Of a stretch of 64,000 nucleotides of DNA, positions 1-9,729 are shown piece by piece (position 1 is the stretch's first letter; each line of letters starts with the position of its first letter). The notes under the pieces were generated by a model, which ran no database searches, was not told the DNA's origin, and saw only the letters and a list, made by a program, of their open reading frames with translations. The stretch is from the NCBI GenBank assembly GCA_933822405.4, contig CAKOGP040001858.1:269872-333871 (forward strand), in the 5' to 3' direction. Position numbers and translations under genes: made by a program. This DNA is from Cylindrotheca closterium. Taxonomy: Eukaryota; Bacillariophyta; Bacillariophyceae; Bacillariales; Bacillariaceae.

Positions 1-1565
1 CGGATCCGAACCCGGAAGCCTGCGTGGGCTAGGACAATATCTAGCCACCAATTATGATACAAATAAAAGACTCCCAACCTCGTGGAATATATCGTCGCGT
101 GAAAGGGGATAATATACGTTGTACGAATGCTTAAAACAAAGTAAACGGATCTGCAGGACTTTCGCTAGATGGTATTGACTTCAAATGGGAACCAAAGTCC
201 TCAAATGAGATAGAGATGGCGAACTATATACAAGGAGCATGTTGACTTTTTGCAAGAAGTATCATGGGCATCTGGAGGTGAAAAATGGGACAATACGACT
301 CATGGGTGGATATAGATGACTGACTCACTCAGCAAAAAACGGCTTGTTGGGAGAGGCAGGGTTGTCTTTGACGATCAAATACGAATGTTGGATGAAATTG
401 GATTCCCTTACTGGGCTAGCCTGAGCTATAGTACAGGACAATCAGTGGTATGCCAAGTATGACGAGCTAGTAAGGTTCAAACAACAAAGGAATGGACATC
501 TCGCCAGCGGGAAACATCTACAAACAGAAGTCTGTATGGCTGGTCAAATGATCAGTGCAGGAAGCGTGAGGAAGGTTGTCTTTTGGATAAGCATATCAAG
601 CTCTTGGGCGATATTCAATATTGACTTTGTTTGGAAAAGGAATGGCCCGGAATGGAAAGAAATGTACCGGTACGATGCGTTGCTCGAATGTATACTACAA
701 TTTATGAGCATGACAACCATCGGGTCGATCGCAACAATGACTCTACGCTCCATAAACTGATGACCATACAACGTCAACGACATAACGGAACTGTGAAACC
801 GACGTTGTCCAATGAACAAAATCAAGAATTTGGAAAACGTCAACTGTAGCTGGTCTCTAGATTGGAAGGAAAGGACATGGCATGAGACATATATAAAGGT
901 TGTGGAGTATCATCAGCAGAATGGCCATGGTGTGCAAGTGACCAAAAAGGACAATCCCAGCCTTTCCAATTGGATCCAGGCACAAGAAGGCAAGAGATAC
1001 ACGGAAATGAGGGACACAAGCAAAAGCCATTGGTGTAGGAAGAACTGGCGCTTTTGGAACAGATTGATTTTTTGTTCTTTGTAGAGGAGACCATAGCCTC
1101 AAACGATGTGGAATGGACTATTTGCTGAACAAAATAGATATGGAACGGAGCGTGATGGAAACTTCCCGACTCACAACGATGATCCCAATCCCCACCGTTG
1201 GATGTGACAGCAATGTTTGGTCATGTTGTGCTGTCTATAGTGAGGAGTGTGTCAGAGACCATTGATAATAAAACCGGAAATCTACCTTTTTGAGTGAATC
1301 GAGTTTCCTTGGAAGTCGCACACCTTTACGACGTCGAATGGCAAATGTGGTACAGTAACAAGCGTATTGAATCTCGGAAGAGAGATGGGCATCTCCGAGT
1401 TCCACATAGATATAATACCAATGCCGGAATCTTTACAACTGGATAATAAGGCAGCGATCGAGATCAAAGGAAAACGAAAAGACAAAAGACTTTGAGCTAT
1501 CGGGACAACAAATCCAAAAGTTGGAAGAGATTGGCTTTCGTTGGTCAGGGCAATTTTCAGTATAG
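1..1565 (+). pseudogene. decayed helicase-associated (HA) domain repeat gene
   Basis: Pieces in all three plus-strand frames match, in order, the HA repeats of the intact genes at 28755-30962 and 35101-37293. Readable blocks include LDGIDFKWEP (near 165-195), DDQIRMLDEIGFP (370-410), NQWYAKYDELVRFKQ (440-490), DHRVDRNNDSTL-like (700-760), SWSLDWKERTWHET (850-890), DGNFPTHNDDPN (1155-1190) and QQIQKLEEIGFRW (1505-1545). Many frameshifts and in-frame stops interrupt it, and about 60 residues between repeats 7 and 9 are missing near 1210-1260. The gene continues off the left edge, so its 5' part is unseen. HA domains are Myb-like putative DNA-binding modules. No intact product is possible. The orientation next to the light-harvesting relic at 1793 copies the active locus at 28-31 kb. 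Confidence 0.9.
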
Positions 1566-1927
1566 ATGCAATTCCATGAAGTCCAGATTTGGCCATACCA
1601 TAGACTATATGAGGATTTGCTGGTCCAGCGGAAAATTGTAATGTGATGCTATACTCGATCCAGCAGTCGTTTCTATACCCAGCAACAAACCATAACAAAA
1701 CTACTACAACTGTATTCCAATATTTCTCTTCCATCATGATACGACAATGCTATATGTTACAAAGTAAACATACGACCACTATATACGTCAATACGTTCGG
1801 AGCGTTCTTTGGAGGCATCTCCGGAGAACATACAGAATAAACCAAGAAGCCAAGTGGTGGGTGAATCCTCGTTACTATCAGCGAGATGCAGCTATTACAG
1901 GATGATTGATTGATTGATTCTATTCGT
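1566..1927. other. intergenic stretch between HA pseudogene and ankyrin-like gene
   Basis: Apart from the 68-bp light-harvesting relic, I see only a short run of GATT repeats around 1904-1920. No supported coding sequence. Confidence 0.6.
1793..1860 (-). pseudogene. relic of a fucoxanthin chlorophyll a/c-binding protein gene
   Basis: On the minus strand this 68-bp stretch aligns to bases 28035-28103 of the intact light-harvesting gene, which encode PPLGFFDPFGMLSGD through RFER. It has one single-base deletion; over the last 41 bases I count 6 mismatches (about 85% identity). The deletion shifts the frame, so it is non-coding. Similarity fades on both sides. It is too short to have arisen as an independent gene and is best read as a decayed copy. 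Confidence 0.75.
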
Positions 1928-2914
1928 TTATTCAATGACGACGACATTCCCCAAGAACTTTCGAACACTTGGAATCACAATGTCTGTTCCACAGACACCC
2001 CGGCACTCATCTCGATCGAGCGCCTGCCGCTTGGAACCATCCTTGGTCCGTCCACCCTTGAGCTGCCCTTTCCACAAGGCCATCTCCAAGACCGTAGTGG
2101 CCTCGACAGCTTTGTATTGTTTGAAAACGGACCATGCCTCACGAAACATTGCCATTCTTCGTTCCTCGTCATCATCTTCCGCGAGTAGATTATTCACAAG
2201 AGGAAATATTCGGTTTCTCCAAGATTTCGCACCCCAGCGCTCCAATCGACGAAACATCCAGCTGTGCAGGGTTCTCTGTAGCAAAATCTTGTTTTCCCGC
2301 GACCAGTTGCTCAATAGGTAGTCCGTTGCCAGCTTGCCATTGACATCTTTCAAGTATAGGAGATGCGAGTATGGAAGCTTGTCTAGAAGGACCACGAGAA
2401 GATTTGGATTTGCTCCGATTGTTGAAAAGAGGACGTGGAATGGAGTCATTCCAAACTCGTCCACGAGCGGTGACTCATCTTTTATTGCCTTGTCAATACA
2501 CTGAGAAAGTTTCTGGGCGGTTGTAAAGCGGTGGTCGTAGCAGAGTCGATGGATAGGAAAGTTATTGTCAAGCCGGCGTCGTACCGTGAAACCAGCGACG
2601 ATGCGACGATCTCCTCCTTCATGAGGAATACCACCACCATGACAGCGATCTTCTGCATCGTCAGGATTAGCAATCAGCTTATCAAAGTGTCTTGGTAGCC
2701 TTTCCCTTTTCTTACCCTGGAATCTATACTCATTGGCAGCCATCTTTCCAAACGTAACATACACTGTAAGGTACAGTATGAAATGCGATGATGACTGCGA
2801 GATATATGATATTTTCAATTTTGGAGAAGTCTTCTCTTTTCCGTTTCCGGAGAAACTTTTTGATGACTTTGACATCACGTTTTGAAGTCGGAGCCTCTTG
2901 GTCGGAGCATTCAA
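1928..2914 (-). CDS. ankyrin-like orphan protein of a diatom multigene family
   Basis: Open frame of 328 residues on the minus strand. The centre has FPIHRLCYD, then DEFGMTPFHVLF and NLLVVLLDKLP, which resemble degenerate ankyrin repeats (L-P-H-x-A, G-x-T-P-x-H). The C-terminal end, CRGVCGTDIVIPSVRKFL, has the Cys-Gly and VI-x-x-V-x-x-FL pattern that I recognise from unnamed diatom ankyrin-like families. The start is uncertain: a second ATG at 2743 begins MAANEYRFQG, and the 57 residues before it are hydrophobic/serine-rich and may be 5' UTR or an unrecognised intron. No signal peptide or membrane segment is evident in the shorter form. Function unknown; a protein-interaction role is inference. 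It is transcribed away from the protease at 3236, with a 320-bp shared upstream region if the longer start is right. Confidence 0.7.
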   Translation of the reverse strand: MNAPTKRLRLQNVMSKSSKSFSGNGKEKTSPKLKISYISQSSSHFILYLTVYVTFGKMAANEYRFQGKKRERLPRHFDKLIANPDDAEDRCHGGGIPHEGGDRRIVAGFTVRRRLDNNFPIHRLCYDHRFTTAQKLSQCIDKAIKDESPLVDEFGMTPFHVLFSTIGANPNLLVVLLDKLPYSHLLYLKDVNGKLATDYLLSNWSRENKILLQRTLHSWMFRRLERWGAKSWRNRIFPLVNNLLAEDDDEERRMAMFREAWSVFKQYKAVEATTVLEMALWKGQLKGGRTKDGSKRQALDRDECRGVCGTDIVIPSVRKFLGNVVVIE

Positions 2915-3235
2915 ATCGTGAGAGCAGGGAGGCGGACAGAAGGAAAGACACTATACATGTGGTGGACATCGAGCAGACATGTACTTTGGCACGACCCGCC
3001 GTAATCTCGTAAGGAAAACACCGTTCACCGCCACGACACAACGATTCGAACCACTCTCCCCCCAAAATTGTGAGAGTGGGAAAAGATTATTGTAATTTTC
3101 AAAAAAGTATTACTGTTTTGCACATCATTACTCTCACTACGTGTATTTATCTATACAAATTGCACTCATACGCACCTATATTATTCATACCCACATCCAT
3201 CACACTCACTGTGATAACGCTACACACGTATAAGC
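2915..3235. promoter_or_regulatory. divergent upstream region
   Basis: Separates the divergent ankyrin-like gene and the protease gene. It is AT-rich close to the protease start. No specific element could be named. Confidence 0.35.
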
Positions 3236-5042
3236 ATGATAATACGGCAAATTCTATTGCTTCAAATCTTGCTCTTGCTAGGCCTCGTCAGTCAGCTGAT
3301 TCAGGCGGCAGAAGAAGAATCAGAACAAGCAGAAGAAGAATATGTGCGAGTTTTGGTGGGATTCCATGACCGAGATCAAGAAAAGGAATACGTTCGCAGA
3401 CAACGCGTGCGGCCAAGAACGGGAAAACCACAGGCCAAGGTCAACTATGAGTTCCAAAAGACAGAAGCCGTGGCCATGCAAGTCACTCGAAGGGAATTAG
3501 AAGAAATGAAGAAGGATTCCAAACAATTCAGCTATGTGGAAGAAGACATCCTGGTTCCTGTTGCGGCTGCTTGGGCTGGAGGTGCTGGTTCCAATCCTTC
3601 AAATGCAACAACTTTGGACGAAGAAGCGCAGCGTCGGCTCATCGAACTTAGAAATTATGGCATTGAATTGACACAGGCTCATCGGACGATTGATCCAGAT
3701 CCGGATTGGGATCAAGAGTGCGGAGTCTACCTTTGTGTGGTTGACTCTGGAGTCTTTCTCAACAATGCTGACATTCCTTACAGCAGAGGCGATGGATATG
3801 TGGAAGGCAAAGCCTTTGGGGATGCGGAGGGTGACCAATGGTTCAATCCTCGAGGAACGGATCATGGAACCCAAGTTGCGGTAAGTACAATACGAATTGC
3901 ATTTTTAAGTTGTGACGAGTGTGCTAGGCGATTATGTGTTCATACCATGGGTAAGCTTGACGAAACTCACCATCACCCTTCCATCCATTCTGTTTTCTCT
4001 TGTCAGGGCATCATGATTGCTAGAGGTGGAAACGATAGAGGCGTTAGAGGCGTCATTCCGCATGGACCCCAACGAAGCAATGTTTGTTTGAAGGTTGCCA
4101 AAGTGGTTCCCGATGGGGAGGGTGTTGCACTTATTTCTTCCTTGCTACAAGGTATGTATGATAGATCTTTGCGAAACAGACGATTTCAAACAACAAACCT
4201 CACTCATCACAATCTCATCTATACGTATAGCTTCCGAATGGTGTGCCGAAGCAGCTGGTGACAAACCACTGGTGATAAATCTATCTTTTGCGGTCGAATT
4301 TGAAACGGCGCCAGAAAAGGCCATTTACCAAAGACTCTACGACCAAGGAGTCTTGATTGTTGCGGCTGCTGGAAATCTCGGTGGTACTGACTACATGTAT
4401 CCCGCGTCCCACGATTCGGTGATGAGTGTGGCCAGTATCAATGCTGCCTCTCGACGTTCTAGCTTTTCGCAACGAAACGATCAAGTCGAAATTGCAGCTC
4501 CCGGAGAACTGATTGAAACCCTGCAAGCAGAATCGAACAATCTCTTAATGGCGAGCGGAACATCCCTGGCTAGTCCCTTTGTCGCTGGACTGGCGGCTCG
4601 CATTTGGTCAGCCGCTCCTCGTTGCAGCAATGTCGATATTCGACAAGCCTTAAGAGATACTGCACGTGAATTGGGCGATGGGGTACCTAATCGCAATTTT
4701 GGATATGGCCTCATTCGAGCACGGGATGCCAAGGATCTGTTGGTAACCTCTGGTTGCAACTCGAAAGCACCCACCAAATCTCCCACCAGGGCGCCAACGT
4801 CACTACCTTCGGCGAGTCCCAGTGCAATGCCTTCTGGAAATCCAACCGTTCGTTGCATGGATCATTTGGAGTCCTGTGCTAGTCATGACGAGTGTTGCGA
4901 TGGCTTTATCTGTACCAGAATGACGGAGAATTTGGATGATTCCTTGGTGTGTCGTCGGGAAGGAACAATGGAAACTCGGCCTCGATTGGCATCCTTAGAT
5001 GGTAATAAATGTCGTGGAGGGTATGCTGCTGGTTGCAAGTAA
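3236..5042 (+). CDS. secreted subtilisin-like serine protease (S8), copy 1
   Basis: Three exons: 3236-3880, 4007-4151 and 4231-5042, joined at GT-AG introns in phases 0 and 1. They give 533 residues. A signal peptide (hydrophobic run ending LIQA, about residue 24) is followed by an inhibitor-I9-type propeptide (VRVLVGFHDRD). The S8 catalytic domain carries Asp170 (VVDSGV), His210 (TDHGTQVAGIM, split by intron 1) and Ser375 (SGTSLASPFVAG), with oxyanion Asn in AAAGN. The C-terminus has a PTKSPT/PSASPS linker typical of diatom extracellular proteins and a cysteine-rich module with CCDGFIC, ending RPRLASLDGNKCRGG. All triad residues are present, so it is probably an active extracellular protease; substrate unknown. 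It is tail-to-tail with the GDPH gene at 5282. Copies 2 and 3 share both intron positions. Confidence 0.93.
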
Positions 5043-5281
5043 TATGATTCATTGTTGTTGTTGTGGTGGTGATGGTTGCATGGGCAGTGATAATAATGAT
5101 GATAATGAGCAGGTGTGCATTCACATGGGTGTGTGGTGCAAATAGACAAACGAGAGAATCGGTTTCACGTTGAAACCTGATTTTCGAGTAGTTAATTTTT
5201 TAAAAAGTTGGATCTAGTATTAAAAATAGGATCTCTTTGGATCTTCAATTTCACGATTGACAACACCACGATGTCTCTAGC
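5043..5281. other. convergent 3' region, duplicated in inverted form at 8946-9200
   Basis: Lies between the converging protease and GDPH genes. Its reverse complement aligns along its length with 8946-9200; shared blocks include the CGTGGTGTTGTC start and CAGGTTTCAACGTGAA. It therefore marks the internal part of an inverted segmental duplication. Confidence 0.8.
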
Positions 5282-6945
5282 TTAGTAGGCACCGACCATG
5301 TCCATATCTTGGGTGGCCAAGATATCATAGACGCATCCCTTGCGATCGAAGTCATCCTTGAGGCCGGCACAAGCGGCTTCGGCAGCTTCTTCGGTGATAT
5401 CCGATTCGGCCAAGCGACGAGCACGTTCGCCGCGGGGATCTTCCGGAAGGTAGCACAACTCTGGGAACTGAGGTTTGGCGATCTCATGGAACAACTTGCC
5501 ATCGGATGGCAAGACTTGCCACTCGAGGCCGAGCTCGTTGAAATCATGCAAGACGGTACTGCCATCACGGGCATAGGTGTTTCCAGTGTTGAAATCACCA
5601 GTGATACCAACGGCATTTCCAAAGGACTCCTCGGTGGCACCAATGATCTTGACACCCACAAACTCCTTGAAGGTTTTGATCTCGATCTTTAGGCCGGAGT
5701 AGTCTTTGTCAAGGTCAATAGTGTACTTGTTGTTGCGCGGGCTAATGGTGACTGGGTAGCCACCAAGGTCTTGGATTTCACCACTGTACTCAAAGTTGAT
5801 CCAGTGGTGACGCTTGTCGATGCCGTCTTCGTTGTCAACGGATCCTTCGACCTCGAGGATATCATCTCCGATGCGAATAGCGGCGGATCTAATATAGCTC
5901 CAGTACCGAACCATGTTCGTACGAAGCTGGATCACAAGGTCGACGCTCTCCTTGTTGGCAAAGTTTTTGACCTTTGTCATGACAAGATCGCACTGTCCGT
6001 GGAACTCAAAGTGCTCGTCCTTCCAGGTGCGGACTGTACAGTAAAATGAGGCAATGTTGAAATGTTTGAAATGAAATTCGTGAGACCATGAGAATGAGAA
6101 GTAGAACAACTCGTGTAGTTCTAGAAGTACTTACAATGAGGATCGCCATTGCTTTCTGTGTTCTTGGATCCACCAACAGGGAAACTTTTGTATGCGTAGC
6201 AATCCGTGTTGCTGTATGTATGGGGCTTTGGTTCAATGGGGCCGCTACCACTTTTACCGACAGTGCAGCCTAACGCAGGTGGGCATGTGCCATCATCGTA
6301 CAAGCACATACAGACGCCGGGTCCAGGAATGTACCTAAATCCTCGCAAGCCACCCGAATCGTTGTTGTTTCGGCAGAGCTGGTCGCAAGACTCGGGCGTC
6401 GGAGTTTGACCTACCTTAAAGGAAAAGTCAAGTTCACCATTCGCAGCTTCGCAGCCCTGCTCATTTCCAAGGAAATTAGTATTTGCGATAGTGGATTGTT
6501 CAACTACTGGTGTAGGCGTTGGCCCAGAGGTTGGCCCGCTTGTTGTGCTTCCAGTATCAGTATCGGATCTTTGGTATTCGTAGCAACTGTAGTAGGTTGG
6601 AGTATTGGGCTTTGGTTGAATAGGGCCGCTACCAGTTCTTCCATCGAAATCGCAGGTCATTGTAGGTGGGCATGTCATGGTGTTAAAGTCGTACAGACAC
6701 TTACAATGGCCTTTCATGTACATAAATGCTCTCAAGCCACCCGAATCGTTGTTGCTTCGGCAGAGCTTATCGCACGATTGGGGGTTGGGGTGACCTGACT
6801 GTGAGAAAGAGCCCAGAATACCATTCGCAGCTTCGCAGCCCTGAAACATTCCATGGTAATCAGTATTTGGAATCTCGTCATAACCATAGGAGTGTGACAC
6901 ACAAGTGGCGAGGATTGTCAAAATGGCTGTCGAAAAGGTCTTCAT
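5282..6945 (-). CDS. secreted GDPH / von Willebrand D domain protein with two Cys-rich N-terminal modules
   Basis: Two exons, 6945-6135 and 6033-5282 (101-bp intron), give 520 residues. A signal peptide (MKTF... to SHSYG) is followed by two copies of a roughly 100-residue cysteine-rich module (CEAANG, SCDxLCRxNNDSGGLR, CxCLYD, SGPIxPKP), joined by a Thr/Ser/Pro linker. The sequence SNGDPH ends exon 1 and the next codon (Phe) is split by the intron, giving GDPHFRTWKDEHFEFHGQCD, the hallmark opening of a VWD domain. In mucins, GDPH is an autocatalytic Asp-Pro cleavage site. GDPH-type proteins have been reported among adhesive-trail proteins of pennate diatoms. A role in secreted adhesive or extracellular matrix is therefore plausible but inferred. 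Copies at 7636 and 18125 have one N-terminal module only. Confidence 0.88.
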
Positions 6946-7635
6946 TGATGGCTCAATGTGTACTTGAAATACTCAACGGTTTTGAAAAATGTGAGACATT
7001 ATGTTAGTGGGTTTAGCTTTTTAAAATAATATATTATATTATTATATATGCCTGACCTGGCAAAACATTTATGACAATACGTGAAGTTGTTTCCATTGTC
7101 GTGGTCATTGCTATTTTTAACGAAACCGCCCAAAATCGCTGTGGCTTCGATGAGAGTTTCCTTAGGTGTAGTCTATGTGATGAATGACAACTGCATGGGG
7201 ATGGAGAAAAAAGTTTGTCTGCGGTTGAGTACAACCACGTACAGTATTGCAGTATAGCAATGGACCGCACACTATCGGGATATATATAAAATAAAAGGTT
7301 TTTTCTTTTTCCGAAATGACAGATGAAGCTGTTTTCCAATTGCTCCGAAATAATATATATATGGCGCAGACGAACTTATTTCCAGTGGAGTGTAATAGTC
7401 CGAAAAATAGACTTCACGTGGAAAAAACTTTCCCCTAATTCTCTAACACGTCAGAAAACGTTGGTATCTCTGTGTATCTTTCGTACGAAAACTGCGTATT
7501 ATAGGTCCCAATAGAGGTACATCCATCCTCGTTCCTTTTGTCAGTGAAATATCAAAGGCTGTACGACCTACACCAAACGTCTCACAATTTTCAACACTGC
7601 CTAATATTTCAAGCTATACTTTTACCTAGCCAGCA
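6946..7635. promoter_or_regulatory. divergent promoter region between two GDPH genes
   Basis: 690 bp between the starts of two paralogous genes transcribed away from each other. It contains AT-rich stretches (7020-7050, 7280-7300, 7350-7363). The short frames here have no recognisable product. Shared regulation of the pair is possible but not shown. Confidence 0.45.
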
Positions 7636-8945
7636 ATGAAATTTTCTTTGAAAGTCGTTTTAGCGATCCTTGCCAGTTGTTGTGTCTCACACTCCCATGG
7701 TTATGTCGAAGTTCCGGGTACTAGCCACTTGGGAGAGGGTGTGTGCCAATCGACAGATAGTACGGTCGGGGGTCTCGGTTCACAAAGTCCTGACTTTGCA
7801 GCAAAATTCGATCAAACCGCGCTTTCCTGCGATGAGATTTGCCGAGCCAACAACGACTCCGGTGGATTGCGAGGATTTACGCTTAATGACGTAGGCAGTT
7901 GTTATTGCCACTACGATGATGGCACATCTCCCAAAGACTACCTTGGAACCTGTCCAGCGTCGTTTGATGGTTGCGGAAACCAAAGTTCAGGGACTGGCGA
8001 CCTGAAAGTGGGAGATCCCAGCTCTGCTTATGATTGCTACGAATACACTACTTTTCCTGTACCTGTTCCGTCCAAAAGCGAAAGCAATGGCGATCCTCAT
8101 TGTAAGTACTGATTCAACAATATCACAAGCTGTTGCTTTATTCCCATGATACTCGTCGACCTGATATCATTCGATTTTCTCAATCATCACAAGTTCGTAC
8201 CTGGAAGAACGAGCACTTTGAGTTCCACGGACAGTGCGATCTTGTCATGACAAAGGTCAAGAACTTTGCCAGCAAGGAAGGCATCGACCTCGAGATCCAC
8301 CTCCGTACGAACATGGTTCGGTACTGGAGCTACATCAAGACTGCCGCAATTCGCATCGGCAATGATATCCTCGAGGTCGAAGGATCCGTTGACAAGGAAG
8401 ACGGCATCGACAAGCGTCACTACCACATCAACTTTGACCACCTTGGACCTCTCACCCATCTTGGTGGCTACCCAGTCACCATTAGCCCGCGCAACAACAA
8501 GTATACCATCGACCTTGACAAAGATTATCCAGCTCAAAGCATCGAGATCAAGACCTTCAAGGAGTTTGTGGGTGTCAAGATCATTGGTGCCACCGAGGAG
8601 TCCTTTGGAAATGCCGTTGGTATCACTGGTGATTTCAACACTGGAAACACCTATGCCCGTGATGGCAGTACCGTCTTGCATGATTTCAACGAGCTTGGCC
8701 TCGAGTGGCAAGTCTTGCCATCCGATGGCAAATTGTTCCATGAGATCGCCAAGCCTCAGTTTCCAGAGTTGTGCTACCTTCCGGAAGACCCCCGTGGAGA
8801 CCGTGCTCGTCGCTTGGCCGAGTCGGATATCACCGAAGAAGCTGCCGAAGCTGCTTGTGCCGGCCTCAAGAATGACTTCGATCGCAAGGGATGCGTCTAT
8901 GATATCTTGGCCACCCAAGATATGGACATGGTCGGTGCCTACTAA
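7636..8945 (+). CDS. secreted GDPH / von Willebrand D domain protein, copy 2
   Basis: Exons 7636-8101 and 8194-8945 (92-bp intron) encode 405 residues. It has a signal peptide (MKFSLKVVLAILASCCVSHSHG), one cysteine-rich module (SCDEICRANNDSGGLRGF, CYCHYDDGTSPKDYLG), then SNGDPH at the exon end and a VWD domain opening FRTWKNEHFEFHGQCD. The second exon is 752 nt, exactly as in the two paralogues, and its protein is nearly identical to theirs, whereas exon 1 has diverged. The gene is the inverted twin of the gene at 5282. Its downstream sequence also copies the 3' end of the neighbouring protease. Likely extracellular matrix or adhesive protein by family; not proven. Confidence 0.9.
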
Positions 8946-9200
8946 GCTGGAGACACCGTGGTGTTGTCGATCCTGAAATTAAATAAGATCCAAAGGGATC
9001 CTACTAGATTCAACTTTTAAAATTAAAACTATGCTCGTAAATCAGGTTTCAACGTGAATCCGGTTCTTTCGTTTTCTATTATGCACCTTCATGTCCTTCT
9101 CATTATCATAAAATCATTGTTTTCACTTCTCATGCCACCATCATCATCACCATCACCACCGCCCCAACAGCAATCAGCTGTGAATATATTTTATTTGTTA
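8946..9200. repeat. inverted copy of the 5043-5281 convergent 3' region
   Basis: Aligns to the reverse complement of 5043-5281 with scattered substitutions and indels. It includes a CAT/CAC-rich tract at 9134-9160. It links GDPH copy 2 to the truncated protease tail that follows. Confidence 0.8.
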
Positions 9201-9288
9201 CCAGCATCATACCCCCCACCACATCTATTACCATCCAAGAATACCAATTAAGGCCTGCGTTCCATTGGAAGTGGAGAGTTCGCAAATT
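9201..9288 (-). pseudogene. truncated 3' end of a subtilisin-like protease gene
   Basis: On the minus strand this matches the last 70-90 bp of the protease genes at 3236 and 9730, which encode RPRLASLDGNxCRGG and the stop. The conserved CCATCCAAG/ACCAAT core is present but the frame is broken. Nothing of the catalytic domain remains. It lies at the expected distance beyond GDPH copy 2 and so is the breakpoint remnant of the inverted duplication. Confidence 0.75.
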
Positions 9289-9296
9289 AGCATGGA

Positions 9297-9488
9297 CACT
9301 TTTGGTAGACTACAATGCAAACCGCTCCCAACTTTGCCCTGCCGCCCCATGCTATTGATGAAACCGGAAATTTACCTTTTGGAGCGAATCTCGGGTTTCC
9401 GTGGACGTCGTCGGACTGTTACGAAGTGGAATGGCAAATGCTGTACAACAAGCTTGTTCAGTTTCGGAAGGAGTATGGGCATCTTTGA
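9297..9488 (+). pseudogene. fragment of an HA-domain repeat gene
   Basis: Reads MKPEIYLLERI in one frame and, after a frameshift, VEWQMLYNKLVQFRKEYGHL in another, ending at a stop. These match the junction of repeats 8 and 9 in the intact HA genes (KPEIYLLERIGFPW and VEWQIRYNELVQFRKEHGHL). The fragment abuts the truncated protease tail. It is independent of the larger HA pseudogene at the left edge, which also has this region. Confidence 0.85.
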
Positions 9489-9729
9489 GCCTTTATCATG
9501 ATTTGGGATGATACAGTAGCTGGGACAGTTATCAAGGTTATTTTAACTTTGTACTGTAATTGTGGACCGTAGGTGCAACTCTATACATCCTTGTTTTCCA
9601 GTGTGGTGTACATTATTTTAAAATAATACCGTTGGCTATATGTCGCAGATGTCAATCTTTTGAAAAATAAATGAGCCAGAGTCAAAAGATCAGATGTTGC
9701 AGTAGAATACATACCTACAACGGTATGGG
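9489..9729. other. short 3' intergenic stretch
   Basis: AT-rich, with no supported coding sequence; probably 3' UTR of the protease gene at 9730. Confidence 0.4.

Noticed and set aside
536..1102. Short open frames at the left edge as separate genes
   Set aside because: They are frame-shifted pieces of the HA pseudogene or its antisense.
8187..8918. 243-codon frame antisense to the VWD exon of GDPH copy 2
   Set aside because: Equivalent antisense frames are broken in copies 1 and 3; it mirrors the codon bias of the conserved exon.
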